Below, one piece after another: positions 8,988 to 16,298 of a DNA stretch of 64,000 bases. The notes beneath the pieces were generated by a model that saw only the letters and a program-made list of their open reading frames with translations, did not search any database and was not told where the DNA came from. Numbering within the stretch: position 1 is the first letter of the stretch; every line of letters begins with the position of its first letter. The translations under genes were made by a program, and so were the position numbers. Source of the stretch: UBA6115 sp050952935 (GTDB lineage: Bacteria > Bacillota > Clostridia > Christensenellales > Aristaeellaceae); assembly GCA_050952935.1 (NCBI GenBank), contig JBMNLS010000001.1:124001-188000 (forward strand), written 5' to 3'.

Positions 8988-9727
8988 AGCATCAACACAA
9001 CCGCCACCCCGGCGGCCAGCATCATGACGCTAACCAGCGCCTCGGTGGCACGCGCCATGCCGGACAACAGATCGCCACGCATGGTATCGCGCACAGCGTT
9101 GGTCATAGCCAGCCCCGGCAACAGCGGCATGATGACACCGCTGATAACCGATTCCTGCGAGCCGCCAAACACATGCAGCAAAGGAAGCGACAGGCCTGCC
9201 GCCAGTATGCCCGAAGCCAGGGACACCAGCAGCAGGGGGAGGCGAGACTTGGTATACAGCGGCATACAGGCCTGCATGATACCCCCCACAACGCAGGAAA
9301 TCAAAAACTCAATCACCCCGCCGCCAAACATCACCGAAAACGCGCCGGCCGCCAGCGCAAACAGCGCAACCTGGCGGAGTACCGGGGGTTCAGGATGTGC
9401 GCGCAGCGCTGTGAGTTCGTCCAGTGCCTGTTCCGGCGTCAGTTCACCCGCCACCACCCTGCGGGAAATGGAATTGACATCATTGATGAACCTCAGGTTG
9501 ATGCGCCGGTGCTGGATGCGCATCACGCGGGTTTCGGTGGCGCCGTCGGGCTTGCGTACGGCCAGTGTAAAGCCGGTGGGGAAGGCCATGATTTCAGCAT
9601 CCGGCATGCCAAAAGACCGGCACATGCGGAGGGCTGTTTCCTCCGCCCGGTAAGTTTCTCCGCCACATTCCAATATGGTGCGCGCCGCCAATACAACGGC
9701 CTGCACCGCACTTTCGCTACACCCCAT
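8984..9727 (-). CDS. Threonine/serine exporter family protein, large subunit (ThrE N-terminal half)
   Basis: A 247-residue protein matching the N-terminal half of ThrE exporters (former DUF1212). The soluble front shows ALRMCRSFGMPDAEIMAFPT and RINDVNSISR-like residues (FINDVNSISRRVVAGEL). Membrane segments begin near residue 115, with VIMPLLPGLAMTNAVRDTM in the second half. The ATG at 9727 is preferred because AAAGGGG lies about eight bases upstream; an in-frame TTG at 9760 would add 11 residues. Together with the downstream small subunit it should make one exporter. Confidence 0.85.
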   Translation of the reverse strand: MGCSESAVQAVVLAARTILECGGETYRAEETALRMCRSFGMPDAEIMAFPTGFTLAVRKPDGATETRVMRIQHRRINLRFINDVNSISRRVVAGELTPEQALDELTALRAHPEPPVLRQVALFALAAGAFSVMFGGGVIEFLISCVVGGIMQACMPLYTKSRLPLLLVSLASGILAAGLSLPLLHVFGGSQESVISGVIMPLLPGLAMTNAVRDTMRGDLLSGMARATEALVSVMMLAAGVAVVLML

Positions 9728-9902
9728 CCCAATCCGCCCCTTTCGCCAACAGATTACCAAAAAACCGCGGACGCGTAAAGCGCTTATTCAAGCGTTTGCC
9801 GTGCATGATACTGCGGCATACACAGCGTTATTAAGCGCATTTGCGATACATTGCCATCAAGTGTAGTATAATGCTGATATGCTTTCCCCAAAGGAGGCCA
9901 TC

Positions 9903-10397
9903 ATGCCCTTTCAGATTGTGCCCATGGCAAGTGAACAGGACATGGACGGAAAAGCCTATGTCCACTGGAAAGCCTGGCAGGAGGCCTATGCCGGGCTGGT
10001 GGATTCCGCCTTTCTGGCCAATCATACGCTGGAAAAATGCCAGGCCATGGCCCGGCGCTGGCCGGACAACATCCTGCTGGCCAAAACCGATGAAGGCAGA
10101 GTGATTGGCTTTGTGGGCTATGGCAAAAACAGGGACAATGATTTGGCTGACAGCGGGGAGATCTTTGCCATCTATGTGCTGCGGGATTATTATGACAAGA
10201 AAGCTGGGTATGCTCTTATGGAAGCCGGCATGGAAAAGCTGATGGACTACTCCAGGGTGGCCGTCTGGGTGCTGGCGGACAATGCCCGCGCTATCCGCTT
10301 TTATGAGCGCTACGGCTTTGTGCGGGACGGCGCCAGCAAGGCTATCACCCTGGGCACACCGCTGACGGAAATTCGGCTTATATATGAGAGGAGATAA
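9903..10397 (+). CDS. GNAT family N-acetyltransferase
   Basis: A 164-residue single-domain acetyltransferase. It has the acetyl-CoA-binding pattern at residues about 85-105 (IFAIYVLRDYYDKKAGYALM, with the loop less canonical than RGxGxG) and the C-terminal NARAIRFYERYGF, which is typical of the family. The ATG at 9903 follows AAAGGAGG closely; an upstream ATG at 9879 would put that site inside the gene. A TATAAT lies at 9867-9872, but no well-spaced -35 is obvious. The stop is four bases before the next start, so the two genes are an operon. The acetyl acceptor is unknown. Confidence 0.85.
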   Translation: MPFQIVPMASEQDMDGKAYVHWKAWQEAYAGLVDSAFLANHTLEKCQAMARRWPDNILLAKTDEGRVIGFVGYGKNRDNDLADSGEIFAIYVLRDYYDKKAGYALMEAGMEKLMDYSRVAVWVLADNARAIRFYERYGFVRDGASKAITLGTPLTEIRLIYERR

Positions 10398-10401
10398 TGA
10401 G

Positions 10402-10761
10402 ATGCTTTTATTCTTGTGCTATCCGGGCTGCTCCACCTGCAAGAAGGCCAGGGAGTGGCTGGACAACAAGGGGATTGCCTACACCTTCCGGGACATCAAG
10501 GAGGATCATCCCAACGCTACGGAGCTGACCGCCTGGCATCAGACAAGCGGGCTGCCCCTGCGCCGGTTTTTCAACACAAGCGGCCTGCTTTACCGCTCGC
10601 TGGGGTTGAAGGACAAGCTGAATGAAATGCCTGAAAAAGAGCAGCTGAATCTTCTGTCTTCCGATGGCATGCTGGTGAAGCGGCCCCTTCTGGTGGGGGA
10701 TGGCTTTGTATTGGTGGGCTTCCGGGAAAAGGAGTGGCAGGAAAAACTGGCGGCCTTATAA
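10402..10761 (+). CDS. ArsC/Spx family protein (arsenate reductase-like)
   Basis: A 119-residue thioredoxin-fold protein of the ArsC/Spx/YffB group. It shows the N-terminal CYPGCSTCKKAREWL with a CxxC-like redox site, RDIKEDHP, and LLSSDGMLVKRPLLV near residue 85, where the family has its conserved Arg-Pro. The start at 10402 uses GAGGAG inside the end of the upstream GNAT gene. Such proteins are either thiol-dependent reductases or Spx-type regulators. The absence of other arsenic genes nearby makes real arsenate reduction uncertain. Confidence 0.8.
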   Translation: MLLFLCYPGCSTCKKAREWLDNKGIAYTFRDIKEDHPNATELTAWHQTSGLPLRRFFNTSGLLYRSLGLKDKLNEMPEKEQLNLLSSDGMLVKRPLLVGDGFVLVGFREKEWQEKLAAL

Positions 10762-10788
10762 GGAATCAGGTTATATTATTCAAAACAA

Positions 10789-10816
10789 GGGGCTGCCCAT
10801 TGATCGCGGCAGCCCC
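10789..10816. terminator. Bidirectional terminator between arsC-like gene and alaS
   Basis: Stem GGGGCTGCC (10789-10797) pairs with GGCAGCCCC (10808-10816). Read on the minus strand it is followed by TTGTTTTG, which suits the end of alaS; on the plus strand it ends the GNAT-arsC pair. The genes on either side converge. Confidence 0.6.
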
Positions 10817-10839
10817 ATTGCGTTAAAGATGGGATGCTA

Positions 10840-12861
10840 TTAGCCGCCCACCGTGGCCCTGATCCTTCTGACCCCGGCGGAAGAGCTTTCTTCCTTCTGG
10901 ATTTTGAAGCTGCCCAGCTCCCCGGTGCTCTTGGCATGGGGGCCGCCGCACACTTCCTTGGAGAAGTCGCCCATGGAATACACCCGCACCTTGTCGCCAT
11001 AACGATCGCCAAACAGCCCGATCGCGCCTTGGGCTGTGGCCTCGTCCACCGTCATCTCCTCCATGGTGATGGGGGCGTCAGCCTTGATGGCTTCGTTCAC
11101 CAGGCGTTCCACCTCCTGAAGCTCCTCAGGGGTCATCTTTCGGCCAAAGGTAAAGTCAAAACGCAGGCGCTCGGCGGTGATGTTGGAGCCTTTCTGACTG
11201 ACCTCATTCCCCAGCACCTTCCGAAGCGCCGCCTGCAAAAGATGGGTGGCGGTGTGAAGCCGGGTGGTCTGTTCGCTGTTGTCGGCTAGACCGCCCTTAA
11301 AGCGCTGCTCAGCGCCCGCCTGGCTGGTTTTCTGATGCTGGCGGAAGCGCTCCTCAAAGTCCTTCTCATCCACCTGAAGCCCGCGCTCCTTGGCCATTTC
11401 CATGGTGATCTCAATGGGGAAGCCATAGGTATCATAGAGCTTGAAAGCATCCCGACCGGCGATGGTTTTGAAGCTCTTCAGCCGGGCCTCCATCTTGTCC
11501 TTGAAGGCCCGGATGGTGTCCACTGCCTGGGCCACCTCGCTTAGCTCCTTCATGAATGCCTGGACCTCGGGCGTGGGTCTGAGGGTGGAGCCGATGTTTT
11601 TCATGGCCTCCCGGGCCTGGGCCAGGCGGGCCAGATGCTCCTCATCAAACAGGGTAGCGCGCAGCTCTTCCTTAAAGGCATCCATCTTTTGAATGGCGTC
11701 CTTCATCCTGGAGAGCACCTTTTCAAACTCCCTCACGCCCTGGTTGAGCGTCCTGGCAAAGCGTTTTTCCTCCAGCAGCAGCTGCTCCAGCACGAAGGCG
11801 CGGTTGTCCTTCAGCTCCGGATACACGCTCTGATACTGGTTGATGATCACTGCGGCGATGTCTGCCGTGAAGCCTTCGGGCATATCTAGCCCCATGCCAT
11901 GGCGCACCGCGCGGCGGATAAGCCGCCTTAACACATAGCCCTGGTCCACATTGGAGGGGGAAACGCCCCGGCTATCCCCCAGGATGAAGGTGGCGGTGCG
12001 CAGGTGGTCGGCGATGATGCGGAAGGCCTTTACCGTCTCCTCATCAGCGCCATGATAGCGCTTGTTTGACAGCTCCTCTATTTTTCCGATGATGCCGGAA
12101 AACAGGTCGGTTTCATATACGGAATCCTTGCCGGTAAGCACGGAAATGGTGCGCTCAAGGCCCATGCCGGTATCCACATTCTGATGTTTTAGCGGCACAT
12201 AGCTGCCGTCCGCCAGCTTTTCATACTCCATGAACACATCGTTCCAGATTTCCAGATACCGCCCACAGTCGCACGCCGGGCTGCAGTCAGGCCCGCAGGG
12301 CGCCTGATCTTTCACCACAAACATCTCGGTGTCAGGCCCGCAGGGGCCGGTTTGGCCTGCGGGGCCCCACCAGTTATATGCCTTGGGCAGGAAGAAAATC
12401 TGTTCCGGTTTGGCCCCGGCCTTCACCCACAGGTCAAAGCTTTCCTGATCCCGGGGAGCGTTTTCATCCCCCTCAAAGACGGAAAAGGCCAGGCTGTCCG
12501 GGTCCAGGCCCAGGTATTGGGGGCTGGTTAAAAATTCCCAGCTCCAGGGAATCATCTCTTTTTTGAAATAGTCGCCCAGGCTCCAGTTGCCCAGCATCTC
12601 AAAAAAGGTGAGGTGGCTTTTGTCGCCCACATCGTCAATGTCGCCGGTGCGCACGCATTTCTGCACGTTCACCAGGCGCTTGCCCGCCGGGTGGGGTTGC
12701 CCCATCAGGTAGGGTACCAGAGGGTGCATGCCGGCGGTGGTAAAAAGCACCGTGGGGTCATTTTCCGGGATCAGGCTGGCTGAAGGGATCACCGTGTGCC
12801 CGTGATTTACAAAGAACTCGATAAACAGGCTGCGCAGGCTGGCTGCGGTCATTTTTTTCAT
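10840..12861 (-). CDS. alaS: Alanine--tRNA ligase, short form lacking the C-terminal domain
   Basis: Charges tRNA-Ala. The 673-residue protein has the class II catalytic core from the N-terminus (FIEFFVNHGHT; LVPYLMGQPHP; class II motif 3 as YVLRRLIRRAVRHG). It then has a Lys/Glu-rich, probably coiled helical segment and the editing domain with zinc ligands HTATH (His536, His540) and CGGPH (Cys638, His642). It stops at ATVGG, so the DHHA1/C-Ala domain of the usual about 870-residue enzyme is missing. The stop is natural and followed by a terminator, so this looks like a genuine short type and not a break. It is last in the operon after three M42 peptidases, with GGAG before its start. Confidence 0.85.
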   Translation of the reverse strand: MKKMTAASLRSLFIEFFVNHGHTVIPSASLIPENDPTVLFTTAGMHPLVPYLMGQPHPAGKRLVNVQKCVRTGDIDDVGDKSHLTFFEMLGNWSLGDYFKKEMIPWSWEFLTSPQYLGLDPDSLAFSVFEGDENAPRDQESFDLWVKAGAKPEQIFFLPKAYNWWGPAGQTGPCGPDTEMFVVKDQAPCGPDCSPACDCGRYLEIWNDVFMEYEKLADGSYVPLKHQNVDTGMGLERTISVLTGKDSVYETDLFSGIIGKIEELSNKRYHGADEETVKAFRIIADHLRTATFILGDSRGVSPSNVDQGYVLRRLIRRAVRHGMGLDMPEGFTADIAAVIINQYQSVYPELKDNRAFVLEQLLLEEKRFARTLNQGVREFEKVLSRMKDAIQKMDAFKEELRATLFDEEHLARLAQAREAMKNIGSTLRPTPEVQAFMKELSEVAQAVDTIRAFKDKMEARLKSFKTIAGRDAFKLYDTYGFPIEITMEMAKERGLQVDEKDFEERFRQHQKTSQAGAEQRFKGGLADNSEQTTRLHTATHLLQAALRKVLGNEVSQKGSNITAERLRFDFTFGRKMTPEELQEVERLVNEAIKADAPITMEEMTVDEATAQGAIGLFGDRYGDKVRVYSMGDFSKEVCGGPHAKSTGELGSFKIQKEESSSAGVRRIRATVGG

Positions 12862-12887
12862 GATTAACTCCGTTTCTTGTAAAATGG

Positions 12888-13886
12888 TTATACCCGGTCG
12901 ATGAACTGGAGCAGCACCTTCAGCGCTCCCTCCATGTCCCGCATGTCGATGGTTTCAACGGCGGAGTGCACATAGCGGCAGGGGATGGAAAGAACCCCTG
13001 TGGGCACGCCGCCCCGGCTTTTCTGAATGGCACCCCCATCGGTGCCGCCAAAAGGCAGCACCTCCCGCTGTACTTGAACGCCTGCGGCCTCCGCTGCCTC
13101 AAACAGCGCGTCCCGCACAAAGGGGGTTGCGATCAGGGAACGATCCATGATCTTCACCGCCGGGCCCTGCCCCAGCTTCACAGCGGGGTATTTCACCTCC
13201 GGCGTGTCGCCCCAAGCGGTCACATCAAGGGCCAGGCCAATGTCAGGCTCCAGGTTGAAGGCGGCTACGGTAGCGCCCCGCAGGCCCACCTCCTCCTGGG
13301 TGGAGAAAACGCCGATGATGGTGTTTTTTTGATCTTCAGCGTACAGGAGCATCTCAACCAATAGCGCGCAGGCGCAGCGGTCATCCATGGCGGGCGCCGC
13401 CACGCGGTGTTTGCCCAGCGGGATAAAATCAGGCGCGAAAACGGCCATGTCGCCGATTTGTACCAGCTTTTTCGCTTCTTCCCTGCTTTCAGCCCCGATG
13501 TCCACAAACAGCTGCTCCATGCCGGGCTTGCTGTTGCCTTTGGTGTCCGGCTCGATCATCACCACGCCGGGGGTGCCGTTTTCAAACACCACCTTGCGGC
13601 CCCACATGCTGCCGGGGCTTACGCCGCCCACATTGGACACCCGCAGGAAGCCCTCTTTTTCAATGTGGGTGACCACCAGGCCGATATGATCCATATGGGC
13701 GGAAAACATGATCCGCTTGCCGTTTTCATCGCTGCCGAACTTTTCCACAATCAGGTTGCCCATATGGTCGGTGCGCATGCTGTCCACATGACCCTCCAGC
13801 AAAGACCTGATGGCCTCCGCTACTGCGTGTTCGCTGCCCGTGGGGCCATAGGCTGCCAATAGGGTTTTCAAGGTATCCCGAAGCAT
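12888..13886 (-). CDS. M42 family metallopeptidase (TET-type aminopeptidase), copy 1
   Basis: A 332-residue dinuclear-metal aminopeptidase of the M42 family, whose members form dodecameric TET cages that trim short peptides. The metal and catalytic residues are in place: FSAHMDHIG (His), PAMDDR (bridging Asp), STQEEVGLRG (catalytic and metal Glu), ALDVTAWGD (Asp) and CRYVHSAVE (His). The PDZ-like insert falls at about residues 70-160. AAAGGAGAG precedes the start. It is the third of three adjacent paralogues in transcription order and lies 26 bases upstream of alaS. Confidence 0.92.
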   Translation of the reverse strand: MLRDTLKTLLAAYGPTGSEHAVAEAIRSLLEGHVDSMRTDHMGNLIVEKFGSDENGKRIMFSAHMDHIGLVVTHIEKEGFLRVSNVGGVSPGSMWGRKVVFENGTPGVVMIEPDTKGNSKPGMEQLFVDIGAESREEAKKLVQIGDMAVFAPDFIPLGKHRVAAPAMDDRCACALLVEMLLYAEDQKNTIIGVFSTQEEVGLRGATVAAFNLEPDIGLALDVTAWGDTPEVKYPAVKLGQGPAVKIMDRSLIATPFVRDALFEAAEAAGVQVQREVLPFGGTDGGAIQKSRGGVPTGVLSIPCRYVHSAVETIDMRDMEGALKVLLQFIDRV

Positions 13887-13903
13887 TTTCTTCTCTCCTT
13901 TTG

Positions 13904-14911
13904 TTACAGGCTTTTAAGGAACGCGTGGGCCAGATCGGCCTGGGCGCGGATATCAGACATCTTCGCCACATTGTTGGCGGAATGGATATAGCGGCAGGGC
14001 ACCGACAGCACCACCGTGCGGGCGCCTCGGCCTGAAAGCTGGAAGGAGGCGGCATCGTTGCCCCCGGTGACGCCCCGCTTGACCTGGGCTGGGATCCCCT
14101 GCTCTTCTGATAGTTTCAGCATGGTTTTAAACAGCTCCCGGTCAGCGATGGAAGCGCGGTCCATAAAGCTTACACATACGCCCTTTCCTGGGGTGCACAC
14201 ATGGAAGCGTTCATCCACATCCCCAAGGTCGTTGGCAGCGGTGCTTTCCAGCACCACGGCGATTTCCGCGCCCAGGGAATAGGCCGCCGTATGGGAACCC
14301 CGCAGGCCCACCTCCTCCTGGGTGACAAACACGCAGATCAGATCGCAGTCGTATTCGCCTTCCAGCAGCTTGAGCAGATTAAAGCAGCCCACCCGGTCAT
14401 CCAGGGCCTTGGCCGCCACAAACCCATCGCCAAACTCCATGTAAGGGGTGTCAAACACGGCGTAGCTGCCCAGGGGGGCCAGGGATTCTGCCTCTTTCTG
14501 ATCCTTGGCGCCGATGTCAATAAACAGCTTGTCAAAGCGCAGTACCCGGCTTAAATCCTCCTGCTCCTGCAGGTGGATGGGGGGCGCCCCGATGACGCCG
14601 GGAATGCGATCATCGCCAACCATCACCCATTTGGACACCACCACCCGTGGATCAATGCCGCCGATGGGGCGGAAGCGCAGCAGGCCGTCCTCCGTGTGCC
14701 CCACCACGATAAAGCCGATTTCATCCATATGGGCGGCTACGGCCACGGTGGGCTTGGAACGGTCGCGCCCGGGCTTGCGGCAGATGAGGTTGCCCATTTT
14801 GTCTACGGACACATCATCGCAGCGTTTTTCCGCCTCCTGGCGGATAAGAGTCCGCACTGGGTTTTCATGGCCCGAGGGCCCAAAGGCATCGGTGAGCGTT
14901 CTTAGTTCCAT
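13904..14911 (-). CDS. M42 family metallopeptidase (TET-type aminopeptidase), copy 2
   Basis: A 335-residue paralogue of its neighbours. Ligand motifs are VAAHMDEIGF, AKALDDRVG, VTQEEVGLRG and CRYIHSANN. The third metal ligand is Glu (VVLESTAAND) where copies 1 and 3 have Asp, a change also seen in active family members. GGAGGAGG lies before the start, inside the end of copy 3, and the two genes overlap by ten bases. Different specificities among the three copies, or mixed cages, are possible but not shown. Confidence 0.92.
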   Translation of the reverse strand: MELRTLTDAFGPSGHENPVRTLIRQEAEKRCDDVSVDKMGNLICRKPGRDRSKPTVAVAAHMDEIGFIVVGHTEDGLLRFRPIGGIDPRVVVSKWVMVGDDRIPGVIGAPPIHLQEQEDLSRVLRFDKLFIDIGAKDQKEAESLAPLGSYAVFDTPYMEFGDGFVAAKALDDRVGCFNLLKLLEGEYDCDLICVFVTQEEVGLRGSHTAAYSLGAEIAVVLESTAANDLGDVDERFHVCTPGKGVCVSFMDRASIADRELFKTMLKLSEEQGIPAQVKRGVTGGNDAASFQLSGRGARTVVLSVPCRYIHSANNVAKMSDIRAQADLAHAFLKSL

Positions 14912-15939
14912 AGTTCCTCCTCCCAGGAATCCTCACAGGCGGCGGCAAAATGGGCCACCAGGCGCGCGGCTTCCTCCAGGGTGTTTAGGTCCAGCACCTC
15001 AACGGCGGTGTGCATGTTTTTAACCGGGATACCGATTAGCACACAGGGTACGCCCGCGCGGGAGGCCGCCACGGCATCGGTGTCCGTGCCGGTGCCCCGG
15101 GGGGAGACCTCTTTTTGCAGCTCCACATTGATGCGCTTGGCCACCTCCTCCAGCTTTTTGGTCAAAACGGGGTTGAGGTAGGGGCCCACGGTGACCAGCG
15201 GCTTGTCGATGCCCTGGGTATGCTCCCGGTCACAGCCGGGCTGATGGGCAAATCCCACATCCAGGATCATGGCCATATCAGGCTCGGTATTAAAAGCGGA
15301 GGTCATGGCGCCCAGGCTGCTCACCTCCTCCTGGCTGGAAGCGATAAAATAAAGATCCGCCTGGTGCTTCAGCCCCTGAAGCAGCTCCATCGCCCGGTAA
15401 AGGATGGCCACGCAGCACCGGTCGTCCAGGGTTTTGGAAGAAACCCGGTCGTTTTTCAGCTCCGTGAAGCGATGCTCCAGCTGTACCTGATCGCCCACGC
15501 GCACCAGCTCCCGCACCTTTTCCACAGGAAGGGCCAGATCCACATAGATGTCTGTTAGCTTCAGAGCTTTGTTTTTTTCGTCGGCGCTCAGCAGATGGGG
15601 CGCCTTGGCCCCTACGATGCCGGGCAGGGTTTCCTTGCCGTAAACGGTCAGCCGCATGCCCGGCAAAATGCGGGGGTCGATCCCCCCTACCTGGCCCAGG
15701 CGCAGACAGCCGTCCTCCTCAATTTTTATCACCATCAGACCCACCTCGTCCAAGTGGGCCACAAAGGCCAGCCTGGGGCCTTCGCCCTTGATGCGGCCCA
15801 CGACGCTGTTCATGGCGTCGATTTTAACCTCGTCACAGTGCTCCTTAAAGCGCTCGGCCACCCACTGCGCCACCGGTCTTTCGTCGCCAGACAGGCCGCG
15901 CTTTGCCGTAACCTCCCTGAGGAACGCTTTGATTTCCAT
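14902..15939 (-). CDS. M42 family metallopeptidase (TET-type aminopeptidase), copy 3
   Basis: A 345-residue M42 enzyme, first of the three in transcription order. Motifs are FVAHLDEVGL, SKTLDDRCC, SSQEEVSSLG, MILDVGFAH and NMHTAVEVL. It is the most divergent copy: the usual GLRGA after the two Glu residues is SSLGA, and the last ligand sits in KNMHT and not CRYxHS. This suggests a different substrate pocket. GAGGTGAAGGG precedes the start. A 21-codon hydrophobic frame lies 51 bases upstream in the same direction. Confidence 0.9.
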   Translation of the reverse strand: MEIKAFLREVTAKRGLSGDERPVAQWVAERFKEHCDEVKIDAMNSVVGRIKGEGPRLAFVAHLDEVGLMVIKIEEDGCLRLGQVGGIDPRILPGMRLTVYGKETLPGIVGAKAPHLLSADEKNKALKLTDIYVDLALPVEKVRELVRVGDQVQLEHRFTELKNDRVSSKTLDDRCCVAILYRAMELLQGLKHQADLYFIASSQEEVSSLGAMTSAFNTEPDMAMILDVGFAHQPGCDREHTQGIDKPLVTVGPYLNPVLTKKLEEVAKRINVELQKEVSPRGTGTDTDAVAASRAGVPCVLIGIPVKNMHTAVEVLDLNTLEEAARLVAHFAAACEDSWEEELWN

Positions 15940-15990
15940 CCCTTCACCTCTTCCTGTTTCTTATGCGGATGTCCGGCAACCCTGTGCATC

Positions 15991-16056
15991 TTAACCGAAT
16001 ATCAGCATGGAAAACAGCACAAAAAAATACACCCCCAGTATAACAAAGGGCACCAT
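15991..16056 (-). CDS. Candidate 21-residue membrane micropeptide
   Basis: An ATG-started frame encodes MVPFVILGVYFFVLFSMLIFG and stops at 15991. It is almost entirely hydrophobic, like a single membrane helix. It lies 51 bases upstream of the M42 operon on the same strand. The ribosome-binding site is weak and distant (AAGGTG about 20 bases before). It could be a real micropeptide, a leader, or a remnant of the first helix of a lost transporter. The other bases of 15940-16298 hold no gene that I can see. Confidence 0.25.
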   Translation of the reverse strand: MVPFVILGVYFFVLFSMLIFG

Positions 16057-16240
16057 GATTTACAACTTGAACCGCACCTTCTATGGCCTCCGAACGCGGC
16101 TGCTCGGCCACTGTACAACAGCGGCCGCAACTTCACGGACACAGGCAAGCGCCACATGAATTAGAAGTTAATCCCACCCGGAGAGCTTTTACCCAGGCTT
16201 TCTATCGGTAGCACAACGGTTTGAGTACAAAGCGAGATAT

Positions 16241-16277
16241 AGCGCACGCCCGGCAAGCCGAAGCTGCGCCGGGCGCT
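16241..16277 (-). terminator. GC-rich hairpin after the GH65 gene
   Basis: Stem CGCCCGGC (16247-16254) with GCCGGGCG (16268-16275), 23 bases past the end of the GH65 gene as read on the minus strand. No T-run follows, so termination strength is uncertain. Confidence 0.45.
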
Positions 16278-16298
16278 GGTTCTGTTTGGTAACTGCTA

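Noticed and set aside
12888..15939. Possible recent tandem duplication of M42 genes
   Set aside because: The three proteins differ at most positions, including metal-ligand loops, so the duplication is old and not an assembly error.
16057..16240. Possible tRNA or small gene between the M42 and GH65 operons
   Set aside because: No cloverleaf arms and no frame with a ribosome-binding site could be made out.
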